Shown piece after piece: positions 19,226-27,494 of a stretch of 38,209 bases of DNA (position 1 is its first letter; the number at the start of each line of letters is the position of its first letter). Source of the stretch: Thioalkalivibrio sp. (GTDB lineage: Bacteria > Pseudomonadota > Gammaproteobacteria > Ectothiorhodospirales > Ectothiorhodospiraceae); contig NZ_REBW01000118.1 of assembly GCF_007692535.1 (NCBI RefSeq), forward strand, positions 1-38,209, read 5' to 3'. Under the pieces are notes generated by a model. It saw only the letters and a list, made by a program, of their open reading frames with translations, was not told the origin of the DNA and made no database searches. The position numbers were made by a program, and so were the translations under genes.

Positions 19226-19888
19226 TCAGATCTCCCGCCCGCTGGTCGCGGGTATCCAGCATCGTCTGCGCGCATGCCGCCAGATCAACAGGGTCAAAGC
19301 CGCCTCGGCGAGCCCGATGAACAGGTGCGGCAGCAGGATCGCCGGCAAGGTCACGGACCAGCCGAAGGGGAAGAAGCGTGGACTACCATCCGGACCCTGG
19401 GCGATCAGCGGCTGGAGACCCAGGACCAGCGCCACCAGCAGGGCGGAAAAGAGGATGGAGATGAAAACGGCGGCGAGCACCGCAAAATCGGCCTGGACAT
19501 GCCGCAGGAGATGGAACAGCAGGTAGGCGGTCCAGGCTCCGATGAAACCCATCGCCAGGGCATTCACGGGCAGTGCGGTGATGCCGCCTGCACCCATGAC
19601 CAGCGCCTGCAGTACCAGCACGAGGGTGTAGGCAAGAAACGCAACCCATGGCCCGAACACCAGCGCCAGCAGCCCCACGCCGATCGCGTGACCGGAGGTC
19701 CCGCCCGGGAGCGGCAGCATCAGACTCGACAGCACAAAGGCCAGTGCGGTGAATACCGCGAGTCGCGGCAGGGCCTCGTCCCCCACCTGTCGCGTGAACG
19801 CGCGCGCCGCCCACCACCACAAAGGTACGGCCACGGCCAGCGCGGGAAGGTAGGTCTGCGGCGAGATCAGTCCGTCGGGGATATGCAT
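19226..19888 (-). CDS. nikM: Nickel ECF transporter substrate-specific component (CbiM/NikM)
   Basis: A 220-residue integral membrane protein that binds the metal. The start MHIPDGLIS is diagnostic: in this family the N-terminal Met-His amine and the His2 side chain coordinate nickel or cobalt. That makes ATG 19888 certain even though the frame continues upstream. Later blocks include LMLPLPGGTSGHAIGVGLLAL, with another metal-ligand histidine, FGPWVAFLAYTLVLVLQALV and NALAMGFIGAW. It follows nikL with a single-base gap. Six to seven transmembrane helices are expected. Confidence 0.96.
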   Translation of the reverse strand: MHIPDGLISPQTYLPALAVAVPLWWWAARAFTRQVGDEALPRLAVFTALAFVLSSLMLPLPGGTSGHAIGVGLLALVFGPWVAFLAYTLVLVLQALVMGAGGITALPVNALAMGFIGAWTAYLLFHLLRHVQADFAVLAAVFISILFSALLVALVLGLQPLIAQGPDGSPRFFPFGWSVTLPAILLPHLFIGLAEAALTLLIWRHARRRCWIPATSGREI

Positions 19889-19889
19889 G

Positions 19890-20399
19890 TCAGGTGGGCC
19901 GGTGACGGCCGCGACGCCCGCGCCATAGCGCGATGAGACCAAAGACCCCGAGAAGGTAGCCGATCCCCGCCGTCAGGCGCGCTGGCTGCGAGAGCCCGGC
20001 ACCGGCCCCGCCGGCGGTCACCGCCCCTTCCGGGCCGACCTCGATCCGCACCTCCGCGCCATGCCCGTCCTCGGTGGCGACGACGACCCGCCAGGGACCG
20101 GGTCGGTCCGGGCGAAAACTCACCTCGCCGACCGCATTGATCCGGCCGCTTTGAAACGGCCGCGTGTCATCCGGGGCCATGACCCGGTAGGCCTCGAAAA
20201 AGGGTTTGTCACCGTCAGGAAAATGGAAATGCACGACGGCTGCTTCACCAACCGAGGACTCGTGCAGCAGGGCGTGCGCCAGCGCATTCGAACCGGGCAG
20301 CAACAGCAGCAACCCGGTGAGACCCGCGATCAGGCGCCTTTCGCGCCTGCGCCGTTGGGCACCCATTCGCGAGCGTCGCTGCCACAGGGACACGCTCAT
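19890..20399 (-). CDS. nikL: NikL-like accessory subunit of the nickel ECF transporter
   Basis: A 169-residue membrane-anchored extracytoplasmic protein. A basic N-terminus and hydrophobic core (residues ~20-40, LIAGLTGLLLLLPGSNALA) precede a beta-sandwich domain with AHALLHESSVGEAAVVHFHFPDG, FRPDRPGPWRVVVATEDGHGAE. A C-terminal transmembrane helix (GIGYLLGVFGLIALW) and basic tail follow. This is the pattern of NikL, the small subunit that takes the place of CbiN in NikKLMQO systems. Histidines near the mature N-terminus could help in metal capture. It overlaps the end of nikK by 4 bases. Confidence 0.85.
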   Translation of the reverse strand: MSVSLWQRRSRMGAQRRRRERRLIAGLTGLLLLLPGSNALAHALLHESSVGEAAVVHFHFPDGDKPFFEAYRVMAPDDTRPFQSGRINAVGEVSFRPDRPGPWRVVVATEDGHGAEVRIEVGPEGAVTAGGAGAGLSQPARLTAGIGYLLGVFGLIALWRGRRGRHRPT

Positions 20400-21145
20400 C
20401 GAACCACGAAGGTCAGGGTCGAGTGATACGACCTGCGGTCACAGATCTCCGGATCGGGGAAGTCCTCCCCCGCGTGCACCAGAACCAGCCAGTGGCCGGC
20501 AACGGCTGGAACGAAACGGGCGACACCCGCGGCGTTCGTGGCCACGCGAACGGCGTAGGCCTCCTCATCCTGCGCCTCGTGTCCCGCGTAGGTCGCACGA
20601 ATCTCACCCGTCCAGGGCTCGCCGTGAAGCAGAACACGGATCTCCAGCGGATCCCCGGTCCGCAGCGTCGATGGGTCGCTCAGCGGAATCAGTTCCAGGG
20701 GGTGGCCCTGTTCCTGCCCCCAGGCTTCGCCCGCGCCACGGCCCACGACGGCCTTCATCACGTTTGCCGACTGGCTGCAGCTGAATGCGTCTGGATACTG
20801 TTCGCGGGAGGCACGCCGCCCCCCCTCGTGGGTACGGCTCCAGAAGCTCAGGTTCTGTTCGACCACGAGCAGATGCGTACCCGCGCCGAGGGGCGGCAGG
20901 GGGTGAAGTTCGTCATCCTCCAGCGCCAACTCATGCACTACCCCGTCGGGTGCGATCAGGCGGACGGCCTGCAGCTGATGTGGCGCCAGCCGACCCTCGG
21001 CGGGAAACCGGTGACCGAAATGAACCCGGAACGCCGGGCCGGCGTCTCCTTCGGTGACGGTGATCCAGGGGTAATGCGCCAGCACCGGAGCGGATATCGC
21101 AGCCAGGGAAAAGGCCGCAACAGCCACCAACGCGGTCCGGAACAC
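20396..21145 (-). CDS. nikK: NikK-like DUF4198 periplasmic subunit of the nickel transporter
   Basis: A 249-residue exported protein of the DUF4198 type found as NikK in nickel ECF operons. The signal peptide ends APVLA before HYPWITV, giving a mature N-terminal histidine as usual for the family. Later blocks include GHRFPAEGRL, GAGTHLLVVEQ, DPLEIRVLLHGEPWTGEIRATYAG and GVARFVPAVAGHWLVLVHA. The start is uncertain: no ATG exists near the signal peptide. GTG 21145 gives the cleanest signal peptide but has no good ribosome binding site. TTG 21220 would add 25 residues. The frame's ATG at 21430 lies beyond an extragenic repeat and is rejected. Confidence 0.82.
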   Translation of the reverse strand: MFRTALVAVAAFSLAAISAPVLAHYPWITVTEGDAGPAFRVHFGHRFPAEGRLAPHQLQAVRLIAPDGVVHELALEDDELHPLPPLGAGTHLLVVEQNLSFWSRTHEGGRRASREQYPDAFSCSQSANVMKAVVGRGAGEAWGQEQGHPLELIPLSDPSTLRTGDPLEIRVLLHGEPWTGEIRATYAGHEAQDEEAYAVRVATNAAGVARFVPAVAGHWLVLVHAGEDFPDPEICDRRSYHSTLTFVVR

Positions 21146-21230
21146 GTAGAACAGGCGTCGGAATCCCGTCTCCTGATGATCACGAAAGGTCCGCCGGTAA
21201 TCAGATTCGTGTTGTTTCAAGGGGCGCGGA

Positions 21231-21298
21231 CGTAGGAGGCCAGCCCCTGGCCGATGGGTTTCCCGGCGTCCGATCGGCGAGAGGGCTCGCCTCCTACG
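21231..21298. repeat. REP-like extragenic palindrome
   Basis: CGTAGGAGGC (21231-21240) pairs with GCCTCCTACG (21289-21298). Inside this, after one mismatch, AGCCC pairs with GGGCT, and further in CCGAT pairs with ATCGG. This long imperfect hairpin resembles the 'GTAGGAG' class of extragenic repeats widespread in gammaproteobacteria. It stands between the nikK coding region and the inverted repeat at 21446. Confidence 0.6.
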
Positions 21299-21445
21299 GG
21301 GGAAGGCTGATGCGGAGAGCGCATTGTGCACGACAGGACGGCCTGCGGAGCTTGCGTGATAACCGGGTCCCGTGTTGAACGGGCTCGCGCCGCGTCCTGT
21401 CGATGCCCACTTGTAGAATTCTGCTTTCATCGCCGGGACTCGCCA

Positions 21446-21477
21446 GTAAGATCAATTTCTCATACCGCTCATCTTAC
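21446..21477. promoter_or_regulatory. Inverted repeat, candidate NikR operator for nikKLMQO
   Basis: GTAAGAT (21446-21452) and ATCTTAC (21471-21477) form a perfect 7-bp dyad with an 18-base spacer. A further TCATAC lies inside at 21459-21464. The E. coli NikR operator is GTATGA-N16-TCATAC, so half-site sequence and architecture are similar although the spacing differs. It lies upstream of nikK and downstream of ggt, and nikR is 1.7 kb away. A hairpin terminator is unlikely with an 18-base loop and no T-tract. The rest of 21146-21554 contains only this and the REP-like repeat. Confidence 0.4.
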
Positions 21478-21554
21478 CCGGCCGGCCTTCTGCAGACCAG
21501 ATCCAGCTTCGCGAAGCCGGCGCCGGCCCCGGATCAACAGGGGCCCTGCGCCGG

Positions 21555-23144
21555 TCAGGTGCCCTCGCCGGTGGGCTCCGAAAAACGACCCTGCGTCCGT
21601 TGGACGACGCCACCGCGCCGCGAGTCACCGGTACCGAAGAATCCTTCGGGGCCGCGGGCCACCGCGTGCACGCCACCGAAGAACAGGCTCCGATCCCCCC
21701 ACAGGCGATGCTCGGGATGGCGGGCCAGGAAGGCGGAGAAATCGGCATCGAAACCGAAGCCGGCCTCGACGCTGAGGAGCTGGTTCTCGAAATGAATGCG
21801 CGGGGCATCGACTGCCTGCGCCAGGGGCATCCCGAAATCCAGCAGGTTCACCAGCACCTGCAGGATCGCGGTGCGGATGCGGTTGGAACCGCCGGAGCCC
21901 AGCGCGACCTCGCCACCGTCGGCACGCACGACCAGTGTCGGCGCCATCATCGAGGTCAGCCGCTCATTCTCCCGCCAGCGGAAGAAACCGTTGGGGTTGA
22001 GATCCTGCTCCCCGAGCATGTTGTTCAACATGACGCCGGTATCCGGAATCAGCCTGCCGCAGCCCTCCCCGTTGCTGGCGGTCAGGCTGGCGACATTGCC
22101 CCTGCCATCCATCACGCTGATGTGCGTGGTTCCGCGTAGCGCGGGGCTCAGCCCCTGCAGTTCCCGCAGGTACCGGTCCAGGAGAGCCGGATCCAGCAGT
22201 GCCCGGGCATCGACGGATCTGTCGTCATCAGACATCGCTTCCAGCCGCGCCCGGTCGGTCAGGGCCATCACCCGCGACAGCCTCTCGAGATGGCGCGTCG
22301 AGCCGAAAGGATCCTCGGGGATGTCCATGGCCTCCAGCAGCTTCAAGGCAAAGCCAAGGAGGATCCCCCCCGACGAGGGGGGCGGATTGGTCCAGATCCG
22401 GTGCCCCCGGTAGTCCAGGGCCAGCGGCTCCCGGTTCTCCGCACGGTACTCGCGGAGGTCTTCCAGTCGCAGCAGGCCGCCGTCGCGCCGGCTCAGGTCC
22501 GCCACCAGATGCGCGAATTCGCCCTCGTAAAACCATGCTTCGCCCTCACGAGCCAGGTGCTCGAGGACATCGGCCAGGGCCGTCTGGCGGAGCAGGTCGC
22601 CTTCCACCACCAGCGAGCCGGGACGGGTGGGACTCGCGAACAGGTTGCGCGAATCCTCCGAGTGGGCATAGATCGCCTCGACGATCCGGAAGGCGTGGGC
22701 CTGCAGCGCATTGACGCGGACGCCCTCCCGCGCCAGCCGCACGGCGGGTTCCACCAGCTCGTGCATGGGGAGGGATCCCAGGCTGCGATGCGCGGCAAAG
22801 AGGCCGCGCACCATGCCGGGCGTGGCCACTGAGCCAAGGCCGATATGGAATTCCTGCTGGGCGTCACCGAAATCAGCGACGATCGGGAGAAATTCGATCT
22901 CGTCCACCGGCCGCTTGTGCCGGGGCGTCTGCACGAAGAAGTCCAGTGCCTGCACGGGACCGCGTCCTTGCCTGGCCAGCAGAAACCCTCCACCTCCAAG
23001 CGAACAGAGCACCGGCTCCGCGACGCAGGCAGCGAACTGTCCGGCGATCACCGCGTCGAAGGCGTTACCCCCGGCGTCGAGGATCGTCGCAACCGCCTCC
23101 GCAGTGGCGGGATGCCCCGCCGCCGCTACACCGCCCGCAGTCAC
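21555..23144 (-). CDS. ggt: Gamma-glutamyltransferase family protein, no signal peptide
   Basis: A 529-residue N-terminal-nucleophile hydrolase. The GGT hallmarks are HPATAEAVATILDAGGNAFDA, ATPGMVRGLFAAH, the self-cleavage site at GTTHISVMD, where Thr339 would become the N-terminus of the small subunit, and GSGGSNRIRTAILQVLVNLLD. Classical GGTs are exported and cleave glutathione. This one starts directly at the fold (GTG 23144) with no room for a signal peptide, suggesting a cytosolic enzyme of YwrD type. Substrate is unknown. It follows nikR by 42 bases on the same strand and so probably belongs to the amrS-hypX-nikR transcript. Confidence 0.9.
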   Translation of the reverse strand: MTAGGVAAAGHPATAEAVATILDAGGNAFDAVIAGQFAACVAEPVLCSLGGGGFLLARQGRGPVQALDFFVQTPRHKRPVDEIEFLPIVADFGDAQQEFHIGLGSVATPGMVRGLFAAHRSLGSLPMHELVEPAVRLAREGVRVNALQAHAFRIVEAIYAHSEDSRNLFASPTRPGSLVVEGDLLRQTALADVLEHLAREGEAWFYEGEFAHLVADLSRRDGGLLRLEDLREYRAENREPLALDYRGHRIWTNPPPSSGGILLGFALKLLEAMDIPEDPFGSTRHLERLSRVMALTDRARLEAMSDDDRSVDARALLDPALLDRYLRELQGLSPALRGTTHISVMDGRGNVASLTASNGEGCGRLIPDTGVMLNNMLGEQDLNPNGFFRWRENERLTSMMAPTLVVRADGGEVALGSGGSNRIRTAILQVLVNLLDFGMPLAQAVDAPRIHFENQLLSVEAGFGFDADFSAFLARHPEHRLWGDRSLFFGGVHAVARGPEGFFGTGDSRRGGVVQRTQGRFSEPTGEGT

Positions 23145-23186
23145 CGTCCTGCCACCGTCTCCCGCTCCGGCAAGCCCCCACGCGGC

Positions 23187-23654
23187 TCACCGATCATGCT
23201 CGTGCCCGTGCCCGTGATGGGGGCCCGCCGCCGGCCGCTCCTCCGGCGCGTGTTCCAGAGGGATCCGGTGCAGCCGGCCGTGCCGTATTCCGGGTCGCGC
23301 CACGACCGATTCGGCAAAGGCCTGGACATCGCTGGCCCTGCCCCTGAGCAGTACGGATTCCACGCAGAGGTCATGATCCAGGTGCATGTGCAGCGTGGTC
23401 ACGGTGAGGTTGTAGTGGGCATGGTGTGCCTGGGTCAGGCGCTTGCTCAACTCGCGTTCGTGATGGTCATACATGTAGCTCAGCACCCCCACGCAGGCAC
23501 CGTCCTGGTCGGGATCGAGACGTTCCGTGGCCAATGCACCCCGGATCAGGTCGCGTACCGCCTCCGACCGGTTGCTGTACCCCTTGCGCTTCATGAAGTC
23601 GTCGAACTCCTGCGCCAGCCCGGGTTCGACGGAGACCGTGAAACGTTCGCTCAT
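23187..23654 (-). CDS. nikR: Nickel-responsive regulator NikR
   Basis: A 155-residue ribbon-helix-helix repressor. Residues 1-45 are the DNA-binding domain (RFTVSVEPGLAQEFDDFM, SNRSEAVRDLIR). The ACT-like nickel domain follows, with the ligands His78, His89, His91 and Cys97 aligning with E. coli NikR His76, His87, His89 and Cys95. The C-terminus ends in a His-rich tail, PHHGHGHEHDR, longer than in E. coli. The start overlaps the hypX stop by ATGA (23651-23654), so the two are translationally coupled. Its likely target is the nikKLMQO operon downstream. Confidence 0.97.
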   Translation of the reverse strand: MSERFTVSVEPGLAQEFDDFMKRKGYSNRSEAVRDLIRGALATERLDPDQDGACVGVLSYMYDHHERELSKRLTQAHHAHYNLTVTTLHMHLDHDLCVESVLLRGRASDVQAFAESVVARPGIRHGRLHRIPLEHAPEERPAAGPHHGHGHEHDR

Positions 23655-25399
23655 GTTCTGGTCCTTGCAGTGGCGCCCAAGCCCCCGGCTGCGCCGCCGA
23701 TGCGTCGGTGCAGGGCGAGATGAAGCGGCGTACGGGATTGCGGCACGCGGTGCACGAAGTTGTACCGCGCCACATGATAACTGGGATCGAAGCCAAAGAA
23801 ATTCAGCCGCATGTGCCGCATCTCCTCTTCCCGGTATTCTGCGAGCGGCCGCTGGGCCTCGTCCTGCCGGCGCCGCGCCTGCTTGGCCTGGAGACGCCCT
23901 GCCAGATCGGGCGCCGACGCCAGATCCTCGGCGCGCCCGGAGGCCAGCTCGGCGAAGTCGGCAGCGTCGCTGCCGAACACCGCATCGAGCAACCCGGCCT
24001 GCAACGCCTCCGGGGCGCCCAGTGGCAAGCGGTTGCCGATGATGGTCCGCGCGCCGTCGCTACCGGCCCGCCGAGGCAGCAGATAGGTCCAGTATTCGGA
24101 CCCGTACAGGTTGCCCATGTTCTTGTAGTGGGGGTTCAACACCACGCCGGGCGCCGCCCAGACCTCGTCCGCAGCCAGCGCAAGAAAGACGCCGCCGGCC
24201 CCCGCGTTGCCGCGCAGGGCCGCAATCACCAGCCGGTCGTCGGTCTCGATGATCGCCCGGGTCAGGTCGTTCATCGCCTCGATGTTGTCCCAGGAGGCGT
24301 CGGCGGAATTTTCCCTGGCCTCGATCCGGTGCAGGTGGATGCCGTTCGACCAGAAGTCGCTTCCGCCCAGCAGCACCAGCACCCGGGCGGATGTCTGCCG
24401 CAATCGTTCCCAGGCCACCCGCAGCCTGCGGCACTGCTCGGTCGACATCGCCCCGTTGTGGAATTCGAAGGCAAGGTAGCCAACACCGTCGTCGATCCGA
24501 CAAACGATCTCACGCCAGGTATCCCCGTCCACCGCAGCAAAGGGGTCCAGGGGAATATCGGGCACGGCGCTCAGGCGGTCGGCACCCAGCACCTCTACCG
24601 CGGGCAGCTTCAGGTCGCCCTGCCCGGCCCCGATCCCGCGCAGATGCGTGATCCAAACCGCCCCATCCCGGGTGGCCCGGCAGATCGCACCGTCGCGGGT
24701 GGCGATCACCGCTCCCGGTTCACCGCGCAGGCGTGACTCCGGCCAGGCATTGAACAGGCGCACCGGCAACCCCAGGATCTCGTCACAGACACCGGGGAAT
24801 CCGTCGGCCGCCCGTATCCTCCGCAGCACGCCAGCCGTGCTGTCGTTGCCCCAGTCGATGCGCCGCTCGGCGGCCTTGATCGCGGGCCGCCAGCGTCCGC
24901 GACTGCCGTCCGGGCCTTCGGGCAGCGCCGCGGGCCGGAAATCCGGATCCCGGAGCCGCTCCAGAGCAAGCGTGACTGCACGGACCGCGGCATCGGCAAC
25001 CTCGCGACGGTACAGGCTGCTCTTGGACCCTGCCCGCATCGGAAACCCCGCTGAGGCCCAGACATCGCCAGCGTCCATCTGGGCATCGGCCTGGAGCACG
25101 GTCACGCCCCACTGTGCGGCACCGTCCTCGATGGCCCAATCCAGCGCCGCCGGGCCGCGGTCGCCCAGCGGACCCGGGTGCACGATCCAGCAGAGTGTGT
25201 GGCGCCATACCGACTCCGGAATCGCGCGCTTCAGGAAGGGCGCGATCACCAGGTCCGGCCGGTACAGTGCGACGGCCTCCTCGGTCACCCGGTCGTTGAT
25301 GTCGAACTCGATCGAGATCTCATGCCCGAGGCGCCGCAGTTCCACGAACAGGCGCTGGCTGAGGCTGTTGAAACTGTGAGTCAGGAACAGGATACGCAT
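23651..25399 (-). CDS. hypX: Hydrogenase maturation protein HypX
   Basis: A 582-residue two-domain enzyme that makes the CO ligand of [NiFe]-hydrogenase from a one-carbon formyl unit under aerobic conditions. The N-terminal part (to about 290) is a formyltransferase-like domain: MRILFLTHSFNSLSQRLFVE is the family opening, HPGPLGDRGPAALDW holds the catalytic His, and ADAQMDAGDVW the Asp. The C-terminal part (about 310-560) is a crotonase-fold domain (LVLLGGSDFWSNGIHLHRIE, AALRGNAGAGGVFLALAADEVWA, NPHYKNMGNLYGSEYWTYLLP). ATG 25399 matches the usual N-terminus. HypX is found mainly with O2-tolerant hydrogenases. It lies 48 bases after amrS and overlaps nikR. Confidence 0.96.
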   Translation of the reverse strand: MRILFLTHSFNSLSQRLFVELRRLGHEISIEFDINDRVTEEAVALYRPDLVIAPFLKRAIPESVWRHTLCWIVHPGPLGDRGPAALDWAIEDGAAQWGVTVLQADAQMDAGDVWASAGFPMRAGSKSSLYRREVADAAVRAVTLALERLRDPDFRPAALPEGPDGSRGRWRPAIKAAERRIDWGNDSTAGVLRRIRAADGFPGVCDEILGLPVRLFNAWPESRLRGEPGAVIATRDGAICRATRDGAVWITHLRGIGAGQGDLKLPAVEVLGADRLSAVPDIPLDPFAAVDGDTWREIVCRIDDGVGYLAFEFHNGAMSTEQCRRLRVAWERLRQTSARVLVLLGGSDFWSNGIHLHRIEARENSADASWDNIEAMNDLTRAIIETDDRLVIAALRGNAGAGGVFLALAADEVWAAPGVVLNPHYKNMGNLYGSEYWTYLLPRRAGSDGARTIIGNRLPLGAPEALQAGLLDAVFGSDAADFAELASGRAEDLASAPDLAGRLQAKQARRRQDEAQRPLAEYREEEMRHMRLNFFGFDPSYHVARYNFVHRVPQSRTPLHLALHRRIGGAAGGLGATARTRT

Positions 25400-25447
25400 G
25401 GCGGCCGCAAGCATAGCAACCGTCGATCCGCCCCGCGAGGCGGCGCC

Positions 25448-26548
25448 CTACGCGTATTCGGCGAGGCGGACGGGTTGACGCCGGGAGCCCCAGTCGCCGG
25501 GGAGGGGTTCGAAGTGCCCGGCCAGCGGTGTCGCGCAGACGCTGCAACAACCATCCCGGTCCAGATTCCAGGCGGTGATCTCGTACCCCGAGCGCCCGAT
25601 CACGCGCTCGCCGCAGCCATGACAGTAGGTGGACTGCCCGGCCGGATCGTAGGCGTTGCCCGTGTAGGCGTACCGAAGGCCCGCATCCAGGGCGATGCGA
25701 CGGGCGCGGCGCAGGGTCTGCACCGGCGTCGGCGGATGATCGGTCATCCGGAAGTCGGGATGGAACGCGCTGAAGTGCATGGGTACCTGCGGCCCGAGCC
25801 TGTCCACGACCCAGTCGCACATATTTCGGATTTCGTCGTCGCTGTCGTTTTCGCCGGGGATCAGCAGGGTGGTCAGTTCCACCCAGACTTTCGTTTCCCG
25901 CACCAGCCACTCGAGATTGTCCAGCACCGGCTGCAGGTGGGCACCGGTCAGCCGGTGATAGAAACGTTCGGTGAAGGCCTTCAGGTCGACGTTTGCAGCG
26001 TCCATGCCGGCGTAGAACTCGGCCCGCGCCTCCTCAGTGATGTAGTTCGCGGTGACCGCTACGGTGCGTACGCCCACGGCACGGCACGCGGCCGCAACAT
26101 CCTGTGCGTACTCGTGGAAGATCACCGGATCGTTGTAGGTGAAGGCCACCGAGCGGCAACCCGATGCCACGGCTGCGCGGGCGATCGTCGCCGGATCGGC
26201 GCGATCCATCAGGGTGTCGAGTTCGCGCGACTTGCTGATGTCCCAGTTCTGGCAGAATTTGCAGGCAAGATTGCAGCCGGCGGTACCGAAGGACAGCACC
26301 GGAGTACCCGGTAGGAAATGGTTCAGCGGCTTCTTCTCGATGGGGTCGATGCAGTAGCCGCTGGAACGTCCATAGGTCGTCAACACCACCGCGCCATCCA
26401 GGTTTGCCCGCACGAAGCATGCGCCCCGCTGACCGGGCTTCATCCGGCAAAGACGGGGGCACAGATCGCATTGGACACGGCCATCCGCCAACGTCCGCCA
26501 GAAGCGGGTCGGAACGGTGAACTCATCCCTGCCGACAACCTCCGTCAT
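25448..26548 (-). CDS. amrS: AmmeMemoRadiSam system radical SAM enzyme (AmrS)
   Basis: A 366-residue radical SAM protein of the AmmeMemoRadiSam set, whose reaction is unknown. It has an N-terminal cysteine cluster (C27-DL-C30-PRL-C34, then C44), the radical SAM motif C92-NLA-C96-KF-C99, and the family stretch KKPLNHFLPGTPVLSFGTAG. C-terminal CHGC and CCSVC motifs may bind another cluster or zinc. GGAG is 4 bases before the ATG. It is divergent from its partner amrB (142-base gap) and reads into hypX after 48 bases, which is the notable feature of this locus. Confidence 0.95.
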   Translation of the reverse strand: MTEVVGRDEFTVPTRFWRTLADGRVQCDLCPRLCRMKPGQRGACFVRANLDGAVVLTTYGRSSGYCIDPIEKKPLNHFLPGTPVLSFGTAGCNLACKFCQNWDISKSRELDTLMDRADPATIARAAVASGCRSVAFTYNDPVIFHEYAQDVAAACRAVGVRTVAVTANYITEEARAEFYAGMDAANVDLKAFTERFYHRLTGAHLQPVLDNLEWLVRETKVWVELTTLLIPGENDSDDEIRNMCDWVVDRLGPQVPMHFSAFHPDFRMTDHPPTPVQTLRRARRIALDAGLRYAYTGNAYDPAGQSTYCHGCGERVIGRSGYEITAWNLDRDGCCSVCATPLAGHFEPLPGDWGSRRQPVRLAEYA

Positions 26549-26690
26549 GTCTCTCCGTCACTCTTGAAATACCCTGCTCCTTTCAGACCCATGCCCCTTG
26601 GCGCAGTTCCGCGCGGACGTCCCGTCCCGGAGACGCAACCGTCGCCCACCGGGGTGGTCCAACAAGGGAAAACCAGCTTGAGACACGGTA

Positions 26691-27494
26691 ATGGATACAC
26701 AACAGACGATTCGCCAGCCTGCGGTCGCGGGCCTGTTCTATCCCGACGATCCGGCAACACTGAAGCAGCAGATCCTTGCCCTGATGTCGCAGGCGTCTCC
26801 GCGCGGCAAAGTGGCCTCCCACCCCAAGGCGCTGGTCGCCCCGCATGCGGGCCTACCCTACTCTGGGCCGGTTGCCGCCTCGGCCTACGCTGCACTGGGA
26901 ACCGGCGCGGATCAGATACGCAGGGTGGTTCTGCTCGGCCCCTCCCACCGGGTACCGTTCCGCGGCGTCGCAACCACGGCGGCGACCGCGTATCGGACGC
27001 CTCTCGGAGTCGTTCCGATCGACCGCACGGCGGTCGAGGCCATCGGCGGGCTTCCCGGGGTGACCAACCTTGACGAGGCGCATGGGCCGGAGCACAGCCT
27101 GGAGGTCCATCTGCCGTTTCTGCAGGTGATCCTGCACGACTTCACGTTGGTTCCTCTGGTCGTCGGAGAGGCTGGGCCGGAGACCGTTGCAGCGATTCTG
27201 GAGCAGCTCTGGGGTGGTCCCGAGACCCTGATCGTCATCAGCTCGGACCTGTCGCATTACCACGACTACCTGACCGCCCAGGCACTCGACGCGGAAACCT
27301 CACGGGCGATCGAATCCTGCGACGAGGGCCAGCTGGATCCATACAAGGCCTGCGGCTACCAGCCACTGGCAGGCCTGTTGCGGGTGGCGCGCAGGCGCGG
27401 GCTGAAAATCGAGACGCTGGACCTGCGCAACTCCGGCGATACCGCCGGTCCGCGCAGGGAAGTGGTGGGTTATGGCGCCTGGGCATTCCACTGA
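26691..27494 (+). CDS. amrB: AmmeMemoRadiSam system protein B (Memo-like, AmrB)
   Basis: A 267-residue Memo-family protein, related in fold to class III extradiol (LigB-type) dioxygenases. The metal-site residues known from human MEMO1 (His49, His81, His192, Cys244) all have counterparts: APHAGLPYSG, LGPSHRVPF, SDLSHYHDY and KACGYQPLAGLL. The opening RQPAVAGLFYPDDPATL is also typical. Copper or iron binding has been reported for the family; the biological reaction is unsettled. The ATG has only a weak GAG upstream. It runs into amrA with overlap or a short gap. Confidence 0.95.
   Translation: MDTQQTIRQPAVAGLFYPDDPATLKQQILALMSQASPRGKVASHPKALVAPHAGLPYSGPVAASAYAALGTGADQIRRVVLLGPSHRVPFRGVATTAATAYRTPLGVVPIDRTAVEAIGGLPGVTNLDEAHGPEHSLEVHLPFLQVILHDFTLVPLVVGEAGPETVAAILEQLWGGPETLIVISSDLSHYHDYLTAQALDAETSRAIESCDEGQLDPYKACGYQPLAGLLRVARRRGLKIETLDLRNSGDTAGPRREVVGYGAWAFH

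Noticed and set aside
21146-21554. Cobalamin or NiCo riboswitch before nikK
   Set aside because: I found none of the conserved riboswitch cores. The visible structures are a REP-like hairpin and a protein-site-like dyad.
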